A DNA stretch of 5,508 bases from Firmicutes bacterium UBA5420 (GCA_002409455.1 DHNI01000113.1:1-5508); one strand, 5' to 3'; shown: positions 1 to 5,508, numbered from the stretch's first letter. Numbers and translations are program-made. The notes: generated from the sequence alone by a model not told the origin.

Positions 1-689
1 GCAAGTTTATGGGTAGGAACTGTCGTAATGGACCGATCCCAGTTGCGCACCTTCACATAGTGTAACGCTACTTCTACCACGTCGCCATCGGCCCCAAATT
101 TGGGCGCCTCAATCCAATCACCCACTCGCACCTGGTCATTGAGAGTAAGCTGCATGCCGGCAAAGAAAGACAAAATCGTATCTTGGAACACCAAGAGCAA
201 AACAGCACTCAAAGCACCAAGCCCACCAAGGAGGGCCCAGGGAGATTGTCCTAACAGTAAGGAAAAGATGGCTGTACCAGCAAAAACCCACATGGCGATT
301 TGTACAATCTGCACAAATCCTTTGATGGGCATACGATCCGATATGCGAAACGTGGCGTAAATCTTCAGCCCCGCCTTCATCAAGCGATCTAAAGTCAGGG
401 CCACCACAAGGATGACTGCCACCTTGAGCAGCTGGCTCACGGGATCTGCTATGACCTGCAGAAGGGGGGCAACCCGAAACATGATGATCCCGGGAACGAT
501 CAGAGCAACAGATTTAAACACGCCCGCTTCAATAACAAAATCATCCCACTTGGTTGGCGTCTTACGAAATAAGCGGTACAACCACTCCAGCAAGTACGTT
601 CGCACGAGGCGAAAAGCAACGGCACTGATGGCGAGAGCAAAAATAAGAATCAGACTATCACGAACAAGAGGGATTTCTAAAAACTCCAT
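1..689 (-). CDS. MscS-family mechanosensitive ion channel, YbdG-like (partial, N-terminal 229 codons)
   Basis: This is a membrane channel of the MscS superfamily, which opens under membrane tension to release solutes during hypoosmotic shock. The gene runs off the window start. The visible part begins MEFLEIPLVRDSLIL and shows hydrophobic segments near residues 10-28, 58-78, 84-104, 127-147 and 151-180, consistent with the five-segment YbdG (miniconductance, MscM-type) layout. The last is the glycine/alanine-rich pore helix LLGGLGALSAVLLLVFQD (153-170). It leads into the beta domain with LNDQVRVGDWIEAPKFGADG (183-202) and then VKVRNWDRSITTVPTHKL (212-229). GADGDV, NWD and the ITT-PT stretch are YbdG-subfamily features, distinct from short MscS. 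E. coli YbdG is about 415 residues, so roughly the C-terminal 45% is missing. ATG 689 has AGGAGG 6 bases upstream, overlapping the TAG stop of the exporter permease, so translation is probably coupled. The family is very likely; I infer the physiological link to the exporter from position only. Confidence 0.93.
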   Translation of the reverse strand, partial: MEFLEIPLVRDSLILIFALAISAVAFRLVRTYLLEWLYRLFRKTPTKWDDFVIEAGVFKSVALIVPGIIMFRVAPLLQVIADPVSQLLKVAVILVVALTLDRLMKAGLKIYATFRISDRMPIKGFVQIVQIAMWVFAGTAIFSLLLGQSPWALLGGLGALSAVLLLVFQDTILSFFAGMQLTLNDQVRVGDWIEAPKFGADGDVVEVALHYVKVRNWDRSITTVPTHKL

Positions 690-695
690 ATTAAA

Positions 696-701
696 CCTCC
701 T
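696..701 (-). promoter_or_regulatory. Ribosome-binding site of the MscS-type gene, overlapping the upstream stop codon
   Basis: The minus strand reads TAGGAGGTTTAATATG. A perfect AGGAGG lies 6 bases before ATG 689, and its first two bases are also the last two of the TAG stop (700-702) of the exporter permease. A ribosome finishing the permease stops directly on the next initiation site, which supports coupled translation and fixes the channel start. Confidence 0.85.
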
Positions 702-2367
702 AAATCTTTGCCCAAAGTCTTGGGGCAACGCGTGTTACCAAAAGCCGGGCTAGAGCAATCAGCAGCCCTGTGACAACGATCAGTTCAAGGGGAATTAACC
801 ACAGAGTCCCAGTCTGCATATTGAAGAAAAACAGTAGTCCTAACAGAAAACCTAAGACCAAAGAACCAACAAGACCGATGATCGCATTTAGATTTGATTT
901 GACCGCCTTCACCGGATTCACCCAATCAAGCATGGGACGGCTGAGATCAAGTAGGGCCAAGAGAAAGGCCACTGCGCTGGCTAAAAGAATTCCTAAGACG
1001 GAGCCAAGAATGACCTCCAAAACCCCCCATCCAAAAAGATAGGAGAGGGGAAGTAGCCCCAAGAGACAGCCGATGGTATTTACCACTTGGGCCGCGGCCA
1101 CTCTTGAACCAATAATCTGGTTTAGGGACAAGGGCAAGCTTCGAATGATCCACAAATACCGGCCCTCCCTAGAGAACGTGGTTGAAGGAATCATAGAAAA
1201 GGAGGTCATGAGCATGAAAAAAAGTGCGATAGCTCCTACAATTAAGAGCGAATCGATCTCCCCGAGATTCAGCAACGCAAAGGGATTTCCCTCTAGGTTC
1301 TGACCAAACAAAGGAAGTAGCGCCATGACCGGTAGGAGCACATAACCAACAAGTCCGTTTAAGGCGAAGTTCGGATCGCGTAGAAAAAGTTTTCTCTCCA
1401 TGCCCACCAGGGTCAAAAACGAATTCCTGGCTGTTTGTTGCACATCTACCCGTTTCGCCTTGCCAGTCCCCTTACTGCCCTCTAGGCCAGTGATAACCCC
1501 CTGCATAAACACCTTTTCGCCCAGGAGGTACAAGATGGCCAGACCAAAAACTCCACTAATTGCCAAGTAGAGAAGGTTGACCCACCCCTGGCTGCTGTTA
1601 GCGTAGGCCATAGCTTGCGCCGCCCATATACTCGGCGGAAAGACTTTGCCCACGGCCCCAATTAGACCATCTTTTTGGCTCAAGAGCTGTTCCATAAGGA
1701 CAAGTGGATCATCGGATCCCATGTTTTCCTGCAACCAATAGCTCGAACCAAAAACGACAATAAGCACAAGAATTCCACCAATCAAGGTGAGCTTATCTTT
1801 GTAACGACTTAAATTGACAAAGCGCATCAGCAACACTGCCAAAATGCTGGCGATAACCAAGGGAAGCACGGGCAAGACAAAAAACACAACAATGGCGCTC
1901 AGCACATAACCAAGACCTGCCCCGGCCAACAAACCATAGCGAATGCCTAGGGGAAGCAAGATAAGTGCATTTAAAACATATTGTCCCGTGAGAATAACCC
2001 CAAGTTTTGCCGCGAGGATTTCCCAAGAACGCAAAGGCAGAGGAAGCAAAAGCGGCAAATCGTTACTAAAGTAAAAGGCAGAGAGCACATAAAAGAACCC
2101 AAAGAAAAGACCCAAGACAGAAACCATCAATGTCCCGTTTACCAAGGCCAAATGAGGTTGCCCAAAGGCCAAACCGCCTAAAAATAGTTGTTCAGTCAAG
2201 CCCCACATAAACCACACAGCCATAACCAAGGCGGGGCCAATGGATACGGCAATGATAATTGGCTCCCAGATGCGCTGTTTTTTCTTGATATAATAGTACT
2301 TTGCGGCCGACCACCCATAATTCACATTGAGTAGCGAGAGGTAAAGACTCCACAGACTATTCTTCAT
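700..2367 (-). CDS. Large ABC-2-type exporter permease, about 12 membrane segments
   Basis: This is a polytopic inner-membrane protein, the likely membrane partner of the ATPase encoded just upstream. Numbered from the longer start at 2382 (560 residues), about twelve hydrophobic segments appear near 41-60, 81-105, 121-148, 153-187, 197-216, 268-288, 342-360, 376-399, 425-449, 453-479, 498-521 and 525-546. A charged loop at about 300-320 separates two halves. Each half has a similar motif after its second segment: FSNDLPLLLPLPLRSWEIL (105-123) and FSREGRYLWIIRSLPLSLNQ (403-422). MERKLFLRDP (328-337) is a typical cytoplasmic entry to the second half. This matches the large Bacillota ABC-2 permeases (Pfam ABC_tran_2-like, often annotated only as putative ABC transporter permease). 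Two starts compete: ATG 2382 with GGAG 7 bases upstream, and ATG 2367 with GAGG 9 bases upstream. I chose 2367 because MKNSLWSLY resembles the usual N-terminus and gives a smaller overlap (11 bases) with the ATPase gene. The substrate is unknown. Confidence 0.92.
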   Translation of the reverse strand: MKNSLWSLYLSLLNVNYGWSAAKYYYIKKKQRIWEPIIIAVSIGPALVMAVWFMWGLTEQLFLGGLAFGQPHLALVNGTLMVSVLGLFFGFFYVLSAFYFSNDLPLLLPLPLRSWEILAAKLGVILTGQYVLNALILLPLGIRYGLLAGAGLGYVLSAIVVFFVLPVLPLVIASILAVLLMRFVNLSRYKDKLTLIGGILVLIVVFGSSYWLQENMGSDDPLVLMEQLLSQKDGLIGAVGKVFPPSIWAAQAMAYANSSQGWVNLLYLAISGVFGLAILYLLGEKVFMQGVITGLEGSKGTGKAKRVDVQQTARNSFLTLVGMERKLFLRDPNFALNGLVGYVLLPVMALLPLFGQNLEGNPFALLNLGEIDSLLIVGAIALFFMLMTSFSMIPSTTFSREGRYLWIIRSLPLSLNQIIGSRVAAAQVVNTIGCLLGLLPLSYLFGWGVLEVILGSVLGILLASAVAFLLALLDLSRPMLDWVNPVKAVKSNLNAIIGLVGSLVLGFLLGLLFFFNMQTGTLWLIPLELIVVTGLLIALARLLVTRVAPRLWAKI

Positions 2368-3103
2368 AAGAAGCACCCTCATCGGTCAACTCCAAAAAGA
2401 GCTTCTCTAGGCTTGAACCGGCATGGCCAGGACTCTTACGTAGTTCGTCCATCGTTCCACAGGCGATCAGTCTACCCTGATTAATAATACCTACCCGGTG
2501 ACAAAGTTGCTCAGCTACCTCCAAGACATGGGTCGAAAAGAAGACGGTATTGCCTTGTTTTACATGCTCCCGCATGATCTCTTTGAAAAGATGGGATGAT
2601 TTGGGGTCTAGACCCACCATAGGTTCATCAAGAATAAAGAGGGCTGGAGCATGGAGCAAAGCACCCGTTAGCGCCAGCTTTTGTTGCATACCCCGGGAAA
2701 AACTCTGAATCAGATCACCTATCGCTTCTCTTAATTGAAACATATCTAAGTAGTGGTTCAGGCGTTTTGTTCGTGTTGGTCCATCAACGCCATAGACATC
2801 TCCTATAAGGTTTAGATACTCAAGAGCTGTCAAACGGGGATACAAATCAGGCTTATCCGGAACAAATCCCATAGAGCGTTTGGCTGCAACGGGATCCGCA
2901 TTTAGATCATGGCCATGAACCAAGACTTCACCCTGATCAGCCTTCAAAAGACCAACAATCATCTTGATGGTCGTCGTCTTACCGGCCCCATTTGGGCCGA
3001 GAAATCCAAAGATTTCGCCTGGCCTAACCTCTAGATCCAAGCCTTGCACGGCGTAGGTGCTTGCACCCCTATAACGCTTTGACACACCCTTCAGTCGAAT
3101 CAT
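2357..3103 (-). CDS. ABC-2-type exporter ATP-binding protein (EcsA-like)
   Basis: This is the cytoplasmic ATPase subunit expected to power the large permease encoded immediately downstream. All core ABC motifs are present in the 248 residues: Walker A GPNGAGKTT (36-44), signature SRGMQ (136-140), Walker B LFILDE (155-160), D-loop GLDP (164-167) and switch histidine H192 in STHVLE. The position usually held by the Q-loop glutamine is aspartate 83 in GFVPDKPDLYPRLT. Acidic substitutions here are typical of EcsA-like exporter ATPases (PET/PExP variants), so it does not mark a dead enzyme. The single-domain length and absence of an OppD/DppF-type C-terminal extension argue that it is not the missing ATPase of the adjacent peptide importer. 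ATG 3103 has an AAGGGGG ribosome-binding site 8 bases upstream. The gene starts 44 bases after the DppC-type stop and overlaps the start of the next permease. The ABC ATPase call is certain. Exporter type follows from sequence and partner; the substrate is unknown. Confidence 0.96.
   Translation of the reverse strand: MIRLKGVSKRYRGASTYAVQGLDLEVRPGEIFGFLGPNGAGKTTTIKMIVGLLKADQGEVLVHGHDLNADPVAAKRSMGFVPDKPDLYPRLTALEYLNLIGDVYGVDGPTRTKRLNHYLDMFQLREAIGDLIQSFSRGMQQKLALTGALLHAPALFILDEPMVGLDPKSSHLFKEIMREHVKQGNTVFFSTHVLEVAEQLCHRVGIINQGRLIACGTMDELRKSPGHAGSSLEKLFLELTDEGASYEE
2374..2393 (-). promoter_or_regulatory. Two overlapping candidate ribosome-binding sites for the exporter permease
   Basis: Within the last codons of the ATPase gene, GGAG (2390-2393) lies 7 bases before ATG 2382, and GAGGGTG (2374-2380) places its GAGG core 9 bases before the in-frame ATG 2367. 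Either could initiate the permease, with proteins differing by five residues (MRVLL). Both lie inside the ATPase coding sequence, so permease translation is expected to depend on ribosomes traversing the ATPase message. Confidence 0.6.
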
Positions 3104-3147
3104 CGCGGCATCCCCCTTACCTGTCTACAAACGGTTCCATCTTTATT
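3104..3147 (-). other. 44-base gap between the importer and exporter modules
   Basis: This is the largest intergenic space in the window. Apart from the ATPase ribosome-binding site I find no stem-loop followed by T residues on the minus strand, so no intrinsic terminator is evident. I also see no well-spaced -35/-10 pair. By sequence alone, read-through from the importer genes into the exporter genes is the default expectation, although a weak or activator-dependent promoter cannot be excluded. Confidence 0.5.
3112..3118 (-). promoter_or_regulatory. Ribosome-binding site of the exporter ATPase
   Basis: AAGGGGG on the minus strand lies 8 bases before ATG 3103. It is a reasonable but not perfect Shine-Dalgarno and supports this start, which also gives the standard MIRLKGVSKRY N-terminus of ABC ATPases. 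Confidence 0.7.
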
Positions 3148-3951
3148 CTATTCTCTTTTCAATACATCTTCCCTCCTGAAAATCCAGGTATCCCCTAAAA
3201 GGTTGAAACCAAGGACCGTCAGGGCAATGAAAACACCTGGAGCCAAAAGGGCCCAGGGGGCTAGCGACGCATAGCCTTGCGCCTCGCGGAGCATACGTCC
3301 CCAACTTGGGGAGGGTGGCTGAATGCCAACACCCAGATAGCTCAAGGAGGCTTCCACCAAGATTGCCCCGGCCAAGCTCACCGTGAATTGAACCAAAAGG
3401 GCATCTTGCAGGTTTGGAATAACATGGCGCAGCATAATAGCCAGATCCTTTGCTCCAATGGCCCGGGCTGCTTCTACATAGGGATGCTTCTTGATACTTA
3501 ACACCTGGCTTCGGGTCAACCGCAGAAAGCTCGGGATATTGCCAATCGCGATCGACCACAGCACCACCTGCACTCCTGGTTCCCAGATCGAGGCGAAAAG
3601 CAAGGCCAAAAGAATACTGGGAAAGGCCTGTAACGTAGTGCTGAACCGCATCAAAAGCTCTTCGCATACACCGCCTCGAAAGCCGGCCAAAAGACCCAGC
3701 AAGGTGCCCAGTGCCGATCCCAAAGTGACAGCAATAATGCCAACGAGAAGGGATACACGACCCCCAACCAAGATCCTGCTTAGTACATCGCGGCCAAAAT
3801 GATCAGTTCCTAGAAGATGACCCTGCCCAGGAGACTGCAATCTTTCGGTAACGCGCACTTCACTTGGATCATAGGGAGTATAGATATAACCGAAAATCGT
3901 AAAAGCAATGATTATACCAACTAAGACTATACCCCATTTGCTAGTGTTCAT
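3148..3951 (-). CDS. DppC/OppC-type ABC importer permease with atypical C-terminal tail
   Basis: This is the second pore-forming permease of the importer, partner of the DppB-type protein. At 267 residues it is slightly short, as the family usually runs about 270-300. TM1 is at about 7-25, followed by the DppC signature HLLGTDHFGRDVLSRIL (45-61) and GGRVSLLVG (63-71). Other membrane segments lie near 68-90, 105-121, 127-144, 185-205 and 233-253. The EAA loop for ATPase contact is YVEAARAIGAKDLAIMLRHV (158-177). SLSYLGVGIQPPSPSWGRML (202-221) is the strongly conserved DppC motif. The end is odd: after GFNLLGD (248-254) the family normally has a GLRDxLDPRxR tail, but here it reads TWIFRREDVLKRE. 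The nucleotides for that tail include an AGGAGG sequence, so the true C-terminus may have been replaced by a rearrangement. ATG 3951 is supported by GAGGTGA just upstream. No cognate DppD/DppF ATPase genes follow. Function as a permease is likely; the tail may or may not affect assembly. Confidence 0.95.
   Translation of the reverse strand: MNTSKWGIVLVGIIIAFTIFGYIYTPYDPSEVRVTERLQSPGQGHLLGTDHFGRDVLSRILVGGRVSLLVGIIAVTLGSALGTLLGLLAGFRGGVCEELLMRFSTTLQAFPSILLALLFASIWEPGVQVVLWSIAIGNIPSFLRLTRSQVLSIKKHPYVEAARAIGAKDLAIMLRHVIPNLQDALLVQFTVSLAGAILVEASLSYLGVGIQPPSPSWGRMLREAQGYASLAPWALLAPGVFIALTVLGFNLLGDTWIFRREDVLKRE
3165..3177 (-). other. Orphan Shine-Dalgarno plus ATG inside the DppC-type tail (possible gene scar)
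   Basis: Inside the last codons of the DppC-type gene the minus strand reads AGGAGGGAAGATG: a perfect AGGAGG, a 4-base spacer, then ATG at 3167. The frame from that ATG stops after two codons (ATG TAT TGA). It coincides with the point where the protein leaves the family consensus. It may be the remnant of the start of a deleted downstream gene, or chance; the sequence alone cannot decide. Confidence 0.35.
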
Positions 3952-3954
3952 GGG

Positions 3955-3961
3955 TCACCTC
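3955..3961 (-). promoter_or_regulatory. Ribosome-binding site of the DppC-type permease
   Basis: The minus strand reads TAGAGGTGACCCATG. GAGGTGA (3955-3961) begins on the last base of the DppB-type stop codon TAG (3961-3963) and lies just before ATG 3951. It matches the 16S anti-Shine-Dalgarno well and implies coupled translation of the two permeases. Confidence 0.8.
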
Positions 3962-4881
3962 TATTCGTAACGTATTCTTGGATCCAATAAGCCAAGGCCT
4001 AAATCAAAGGCTAAATCAAGGAGAAGAATCAAAAACACGATCACCATCACAACGGCTTGAACCAAGGGTAGATCCCTTTGAAAGACTCCGGCCAGAAGAA
4101 GTTGCCCGACACCGGGCAGGCCAAAGACCTGCTCGACCACGATCGTACCGGCTAGAAGCTCCGCAAATTGCAGACCCGCAACCGTGAGAACAGCCAGGGC
4201 GCCATTACGCAAGGCATGTTTAAAGAATACAACATTGCGCGCCAACCCCTTGGCTCTTGCTGTGCGTATATAATCTTGCTTTAGGGCATCGGCCATGCCC
4301 ACCCGCATAAAACGACTCAAAATCGCCGCCCTCGGTAAGGCTAAGGTCAGCGTAGGGAGAACCAGGCTAAGTGGCGATGAACTCCCACCGGCAGGCAGGA
4401 ATCCTAGACTCACTGCAAAGGTCTGGATCAACAAGAGACCTACCCAGAACTGGGGAAGGCCTAATCCTACCTGGGTTATAACGGACAAAAACCGAGCAGA
4501 GACACTTCTTGGCTTCGCTGCCATAAACATGCCTGTAGGAACAGCAAAAAGTAAAGCCACCCCCACCGCTAAAAAGGCAAGGCTTAAAGACAGGGGAAAA
4601 GCCCGGGCTACCAGTTCTCGAACAGGCATCGAGTAGCGCCAGGAGTTTCCCCACTGACCTTGAAGAAAATCCATAAACCAACGTACATAGCGTTCTAGAA
4701 GAGGCCTATCCAGATTCATCTCACTTCGTAACCGAGCATACACCTCGGGTGTCCCCTCTGTACCTAGCATCAAAAGGGCTGGATCGCCTGGTAGGATCTG
4801 AATCACAAAAAATGTTAAAACACTCACGAGAAGCAGGGTGATCAAGAACCCTCCTATTTTCTGCAGCAGATATCGTCGCAT
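3961..4881 (-). CDS. DppB/OppB-type ABC importer permease
   Basis: This is one of two inner-membrane subunits forming the translocation pore of a peptide/nickel-type ABC importer. The 306-residue length is normal for the DppB family. TM1 lies at about residues 9-30 and is followed by the typical external PGDPA motif (31-35). An extracytoplasmic loop carries LDRPLLERYVRWFMDFLQGQ (57-76), and further membrane segments lie near 96-121, 133-157, 172-188, 228-250 and 272-296. The cytoplasmic EAA loop that docks on the ATPase is DYIRTARAKGLARNVVFFKH (203-222), including the conserved ARAKG. The protein ends LLDPRIRYE, the classic DppB terminus. ATG at 4881 is the only in-frame start after the upstream stop, and the MRRYLL N-terminus fits the family. 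Its AAAGGGG ribosome-binding site is unusually far upstream (12 bases). The stop lies 9 bases before the DppC-type start, so the two are coupled. Family assignment is secure; substrate class (dipeptide, oligopeptide, nickel, sugar oligomer) is not. Confidence 0.96.
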   Translation of the reverse strand: MRRYLLQKIGGFLITLLLVSVLTFFVIQILPGDPALLMLGTEGTPEVYARLRSEMNLDRPLLERYVRWFMDFLQGQWGNSWRYSMPVRELVARAFPLSLSLAFLAVGVALLFAVPTGMFMAAKPRSVSARFLSVITQVGLGLPQFWVGLLLIQTFAVSLGFLPAGGSSSPLSLVLPTLTLALPRAAILSRFMRVGMADALKQDYIRTARAKGLARNVVFFKHALRNGALAVLTVAGLQFAELLAGTIVVEQVFGLPGVGQLLLAGVFQRDLPLVQAVVMVIVFLILLLDLAFDLGLGLLDPRIRYE

Positions 4882-4893
4882 GCCGCCATCAAA

Positions 4894-4900
4894 CCCCTTT
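4894..4900 (-). promoter_or_regulatory. Distant ribosome-binding site of the DppB-type permease
   Basis: AAAGGGG on the minus strand starts on the last base of the binding-protein stop codon and ends 12 bases before ATG 4881, longer than the usual 5-9. A different ATG at 4889 sits only 4 bases from it but is out of frame and closes after 11 codons. No other in-frame start exists between the stop and 4881. The arrangement suggests weaker initiation of the permease relative to the binding protein. Confidence 0.5.
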
Positions 4901-5508
4901 TACTTATATAAACTGGCCACATCCACTACATAGGTGGGGTAGTTCTTAAAACCCTGAATTCCCCTCGTCATAGCCGCAAGCTGCGGTGGATCCATAACGA
5001 ATACGCCCGGAAGCTCTTGGGCCAAGATCTCTTGCGCTTCGAGGTAGGCGGCGCGACGCTCGCTACCTACAGTTTGGAGACCTAGTTCAATGAGCTCATC
5101 GTAGCGCGTGTTGGAGAAGTTAAAGAAATTGCGACTATTGCCGGTTGTGTAACGCACCAAGATGGCGTGGGGATCTAAGCGACCAGCTAGTCCAATGACA
5201 GAAACATCATAGTCACGCTGCGTATAAACCCTCTCTAGCCAGGTACCCCATTCGACGATCTGCAGATCAACTTCGATACCCAAAGCCTTCCACTGTTCAG
5301 CCACCAGTTCGCCTGACTGCACATGGAGTGGATAGTTAGCCGGTAGGGTTAAAGTCAAGCTCAAGTCTTCATGCCCCGCTTCTTCGAGCAGTTCCTTGGC
5401 CCTGTGGGGATCATAAGGGTTCACCTCGCCAAGGCTATCATTGAAAAAGCTCGCCATAACAGGACTAAGGGCGCTATCTAGAAGTGTTCCATGACCCCAT
5501 GCAGCACC
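4900..5508 (-). CDS. Peptide/nickel-type ABC transporter solute-binding protein, C-terminal part (family 5, partial)
   Basis: This is the extracytoplasmic substrate-binding component of an ABC importer, which would capture a peptide-like, nickel-chelate or related solute outside the membrane and deliver it to the two permeases encoded next. The frame is open to the window edge: 202 codons plus stop are visible, including 17 codons upstream of the first ATG at 5457, so that ATG is internal. Families of this type are about 500-550 residues, so roughly the last 40% is present. Seen near the edge are a GHGTLLDSALSPVM segment, the equivalent of the usual G-GTP-xSPLSP motif, and then NPYDPHRAKELLEEAG, the hallmark YDPxKAKxLLxEAG repeat of SBP_bac_5 proteins. 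Further on are an EQWKALGIEVDLQ segment (usual LxxxGIxVxLQ), RDYDVSVIGLAGRLDP, and a final YLEAQEILAQELPGVFV helix-strand, all in the expected order. The lipoprotein signal would lie outside the window. It precedes the DppB-type gene by 18 bases. The family is very likely; the substrate is unknown. Confidence 0.93.
   Translation of the reverse strand, partial: GAAWGHGTLLDSALSPVMASFFNDSLGEVNPYDPHRAKELLEEAGHEDLSLTLTLPANYPLHVQSGELVAEQWKALGIEVDLQIVEWGTWLERVYTQRDYDVSVIGLAGRLDPHAILVRYTTGNSRNFFNFSNTRYDELIELGLQTVGSERRAAYLEAQEILAQELPGVFVMDPPQLAAMTRGIQGFKNYPTYVVDVASLYK

Noticed and set aside
100..753. Two plus-strand open frames (100-360 and 412-753) opposite the channel gene
   Set aside because: They lie antisense to a well-supported MscS-family coding sequence, and their translations are rich in Arg, Ser, Thr and Lys with no family resemblance, as expected of shadows.
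770..1303. Plus-strand frames (770-1042, 1073-1303) and minus-strand frame 947-1153 within the exporter permease
   Set aside because: The permease frame is continuous, strongly hydrophobic and family-like over the whole region; these are shadows in other frames.
700..2382. Possibility that the exporter ATPase serves the adjacent peptide importer
   Set aside because: It lacks the C-terminal extension of OppD/DppF-type ATPases, is EcsA-like around the Q-loop, and overlaps the gene of its own ABC-2 permease.
3100..3110. Three-codon frame ATG CCG CGA TGA overlapping the exporter ATPase start
   Set aside because: Its ATG lies one base from the Shine-Dalgarno, too close for initiation, and nothing else supports it.
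3104..3175. Promoter for the exporter genes (AT-rich TTGAAAAGAGAATAGAATAAA on the minus strand)
   Set aside because: A TTGAAA and a TAGAAT are present but only about 6 bases apart, and no -35 is found 16-18 bases upstream of TAGAAT.
3143..3667. 174-codon minus-strand frame overlapping the DppC-type gene
   Set aside because: It is a +1 shadow of a clearly conserved DppC sequence, and its Cys/Gly/Ser/Pro-rich translation has no domain-like pattern.
4295..4681. Plus-strand frame 4295-4636 and minus-strand frame 4367-4681 within the DppB-type gene
   Set aside because: Both are out of frame with the conserved permease, including across its conserved membrane segments, and look like shadows.
5455..5457. 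ATG at 5457 as the real start of the binding-protein gene
   Set aside because: The frame stays open to the window edge, and the 17 upstream codons match the family (GHGTLLDSALSP motif), so this Met is internal.

Overview
The window is a densely packed run of six genes, all on the minus strand, so transcription runs from high to low coordinates. The features suggest a Gram-positive, Bacillota-type bacterium. Base composition is moderate, Shine-Dalgarno (SD) sequences are mostly strong AGGAGG or AGGTGA types sitting inside or next to the previous stop codon, and the exporter pair is an EcsA-like ATPase with a very large ABC-2 permease of a kind common in Bacillota. The placement below phylum is not supported by anything I can read directly. 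No rRNA, tRNA, CRISPR array, insertion sequence or phage gene is visible.

Region 1 (5508 down to 3148) is the distal part of an oligopeptide/dipeptide/nickel-type ABC importer operon: the C-terminal ~200 residues of a family 5 extracellular solute-binding protein (cut by the window edge), then a DppB-type permease and a DppC-type permease. The two cognate ATPases (DppD/DppF or OppD/OppF type) that often follow are absent here. The DppC-type protein also has an unusual C-terminal tail containing an SD-like AGGAGG that leads into a two-codon ORF, which may be the scar of a lost downstream gene.

Region 2 (3103 down to 700) begins after a 44-base gap. It is a two-gene ABC-2 exporter-type module: a 248-residue ATPase with all nucleotide-binding motifs, and a roughly 555-560 residue polytopic permease whose start overlaps the end of the ATPase gene.

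Region 3 (689 down to 1) is the first 229 codons of a YbdG-like MscS-family mechanosensitive channel. It is cut by the window start, and its SD overlaps the stop codon of the exporter permease.

All spacings are short (overlap, 9, 10, 18 and 44 bases) and I see no convincing terminator or promoter between genes. The simplest reading is one transcript, or two with an unrecognised promoter near 3100-3200. The importer would bring in a peptide-like solute. The exporter and channel form a second, translationally coupled envelope unit whose substrate cannot be read from sequence. This is mostly ordinary membrane-transport territory. The points worth a second look are the missing importer ATPases with the odd DppC tail, and the coupling of an MscS/YbdG channel to an ABC-2 exporter.
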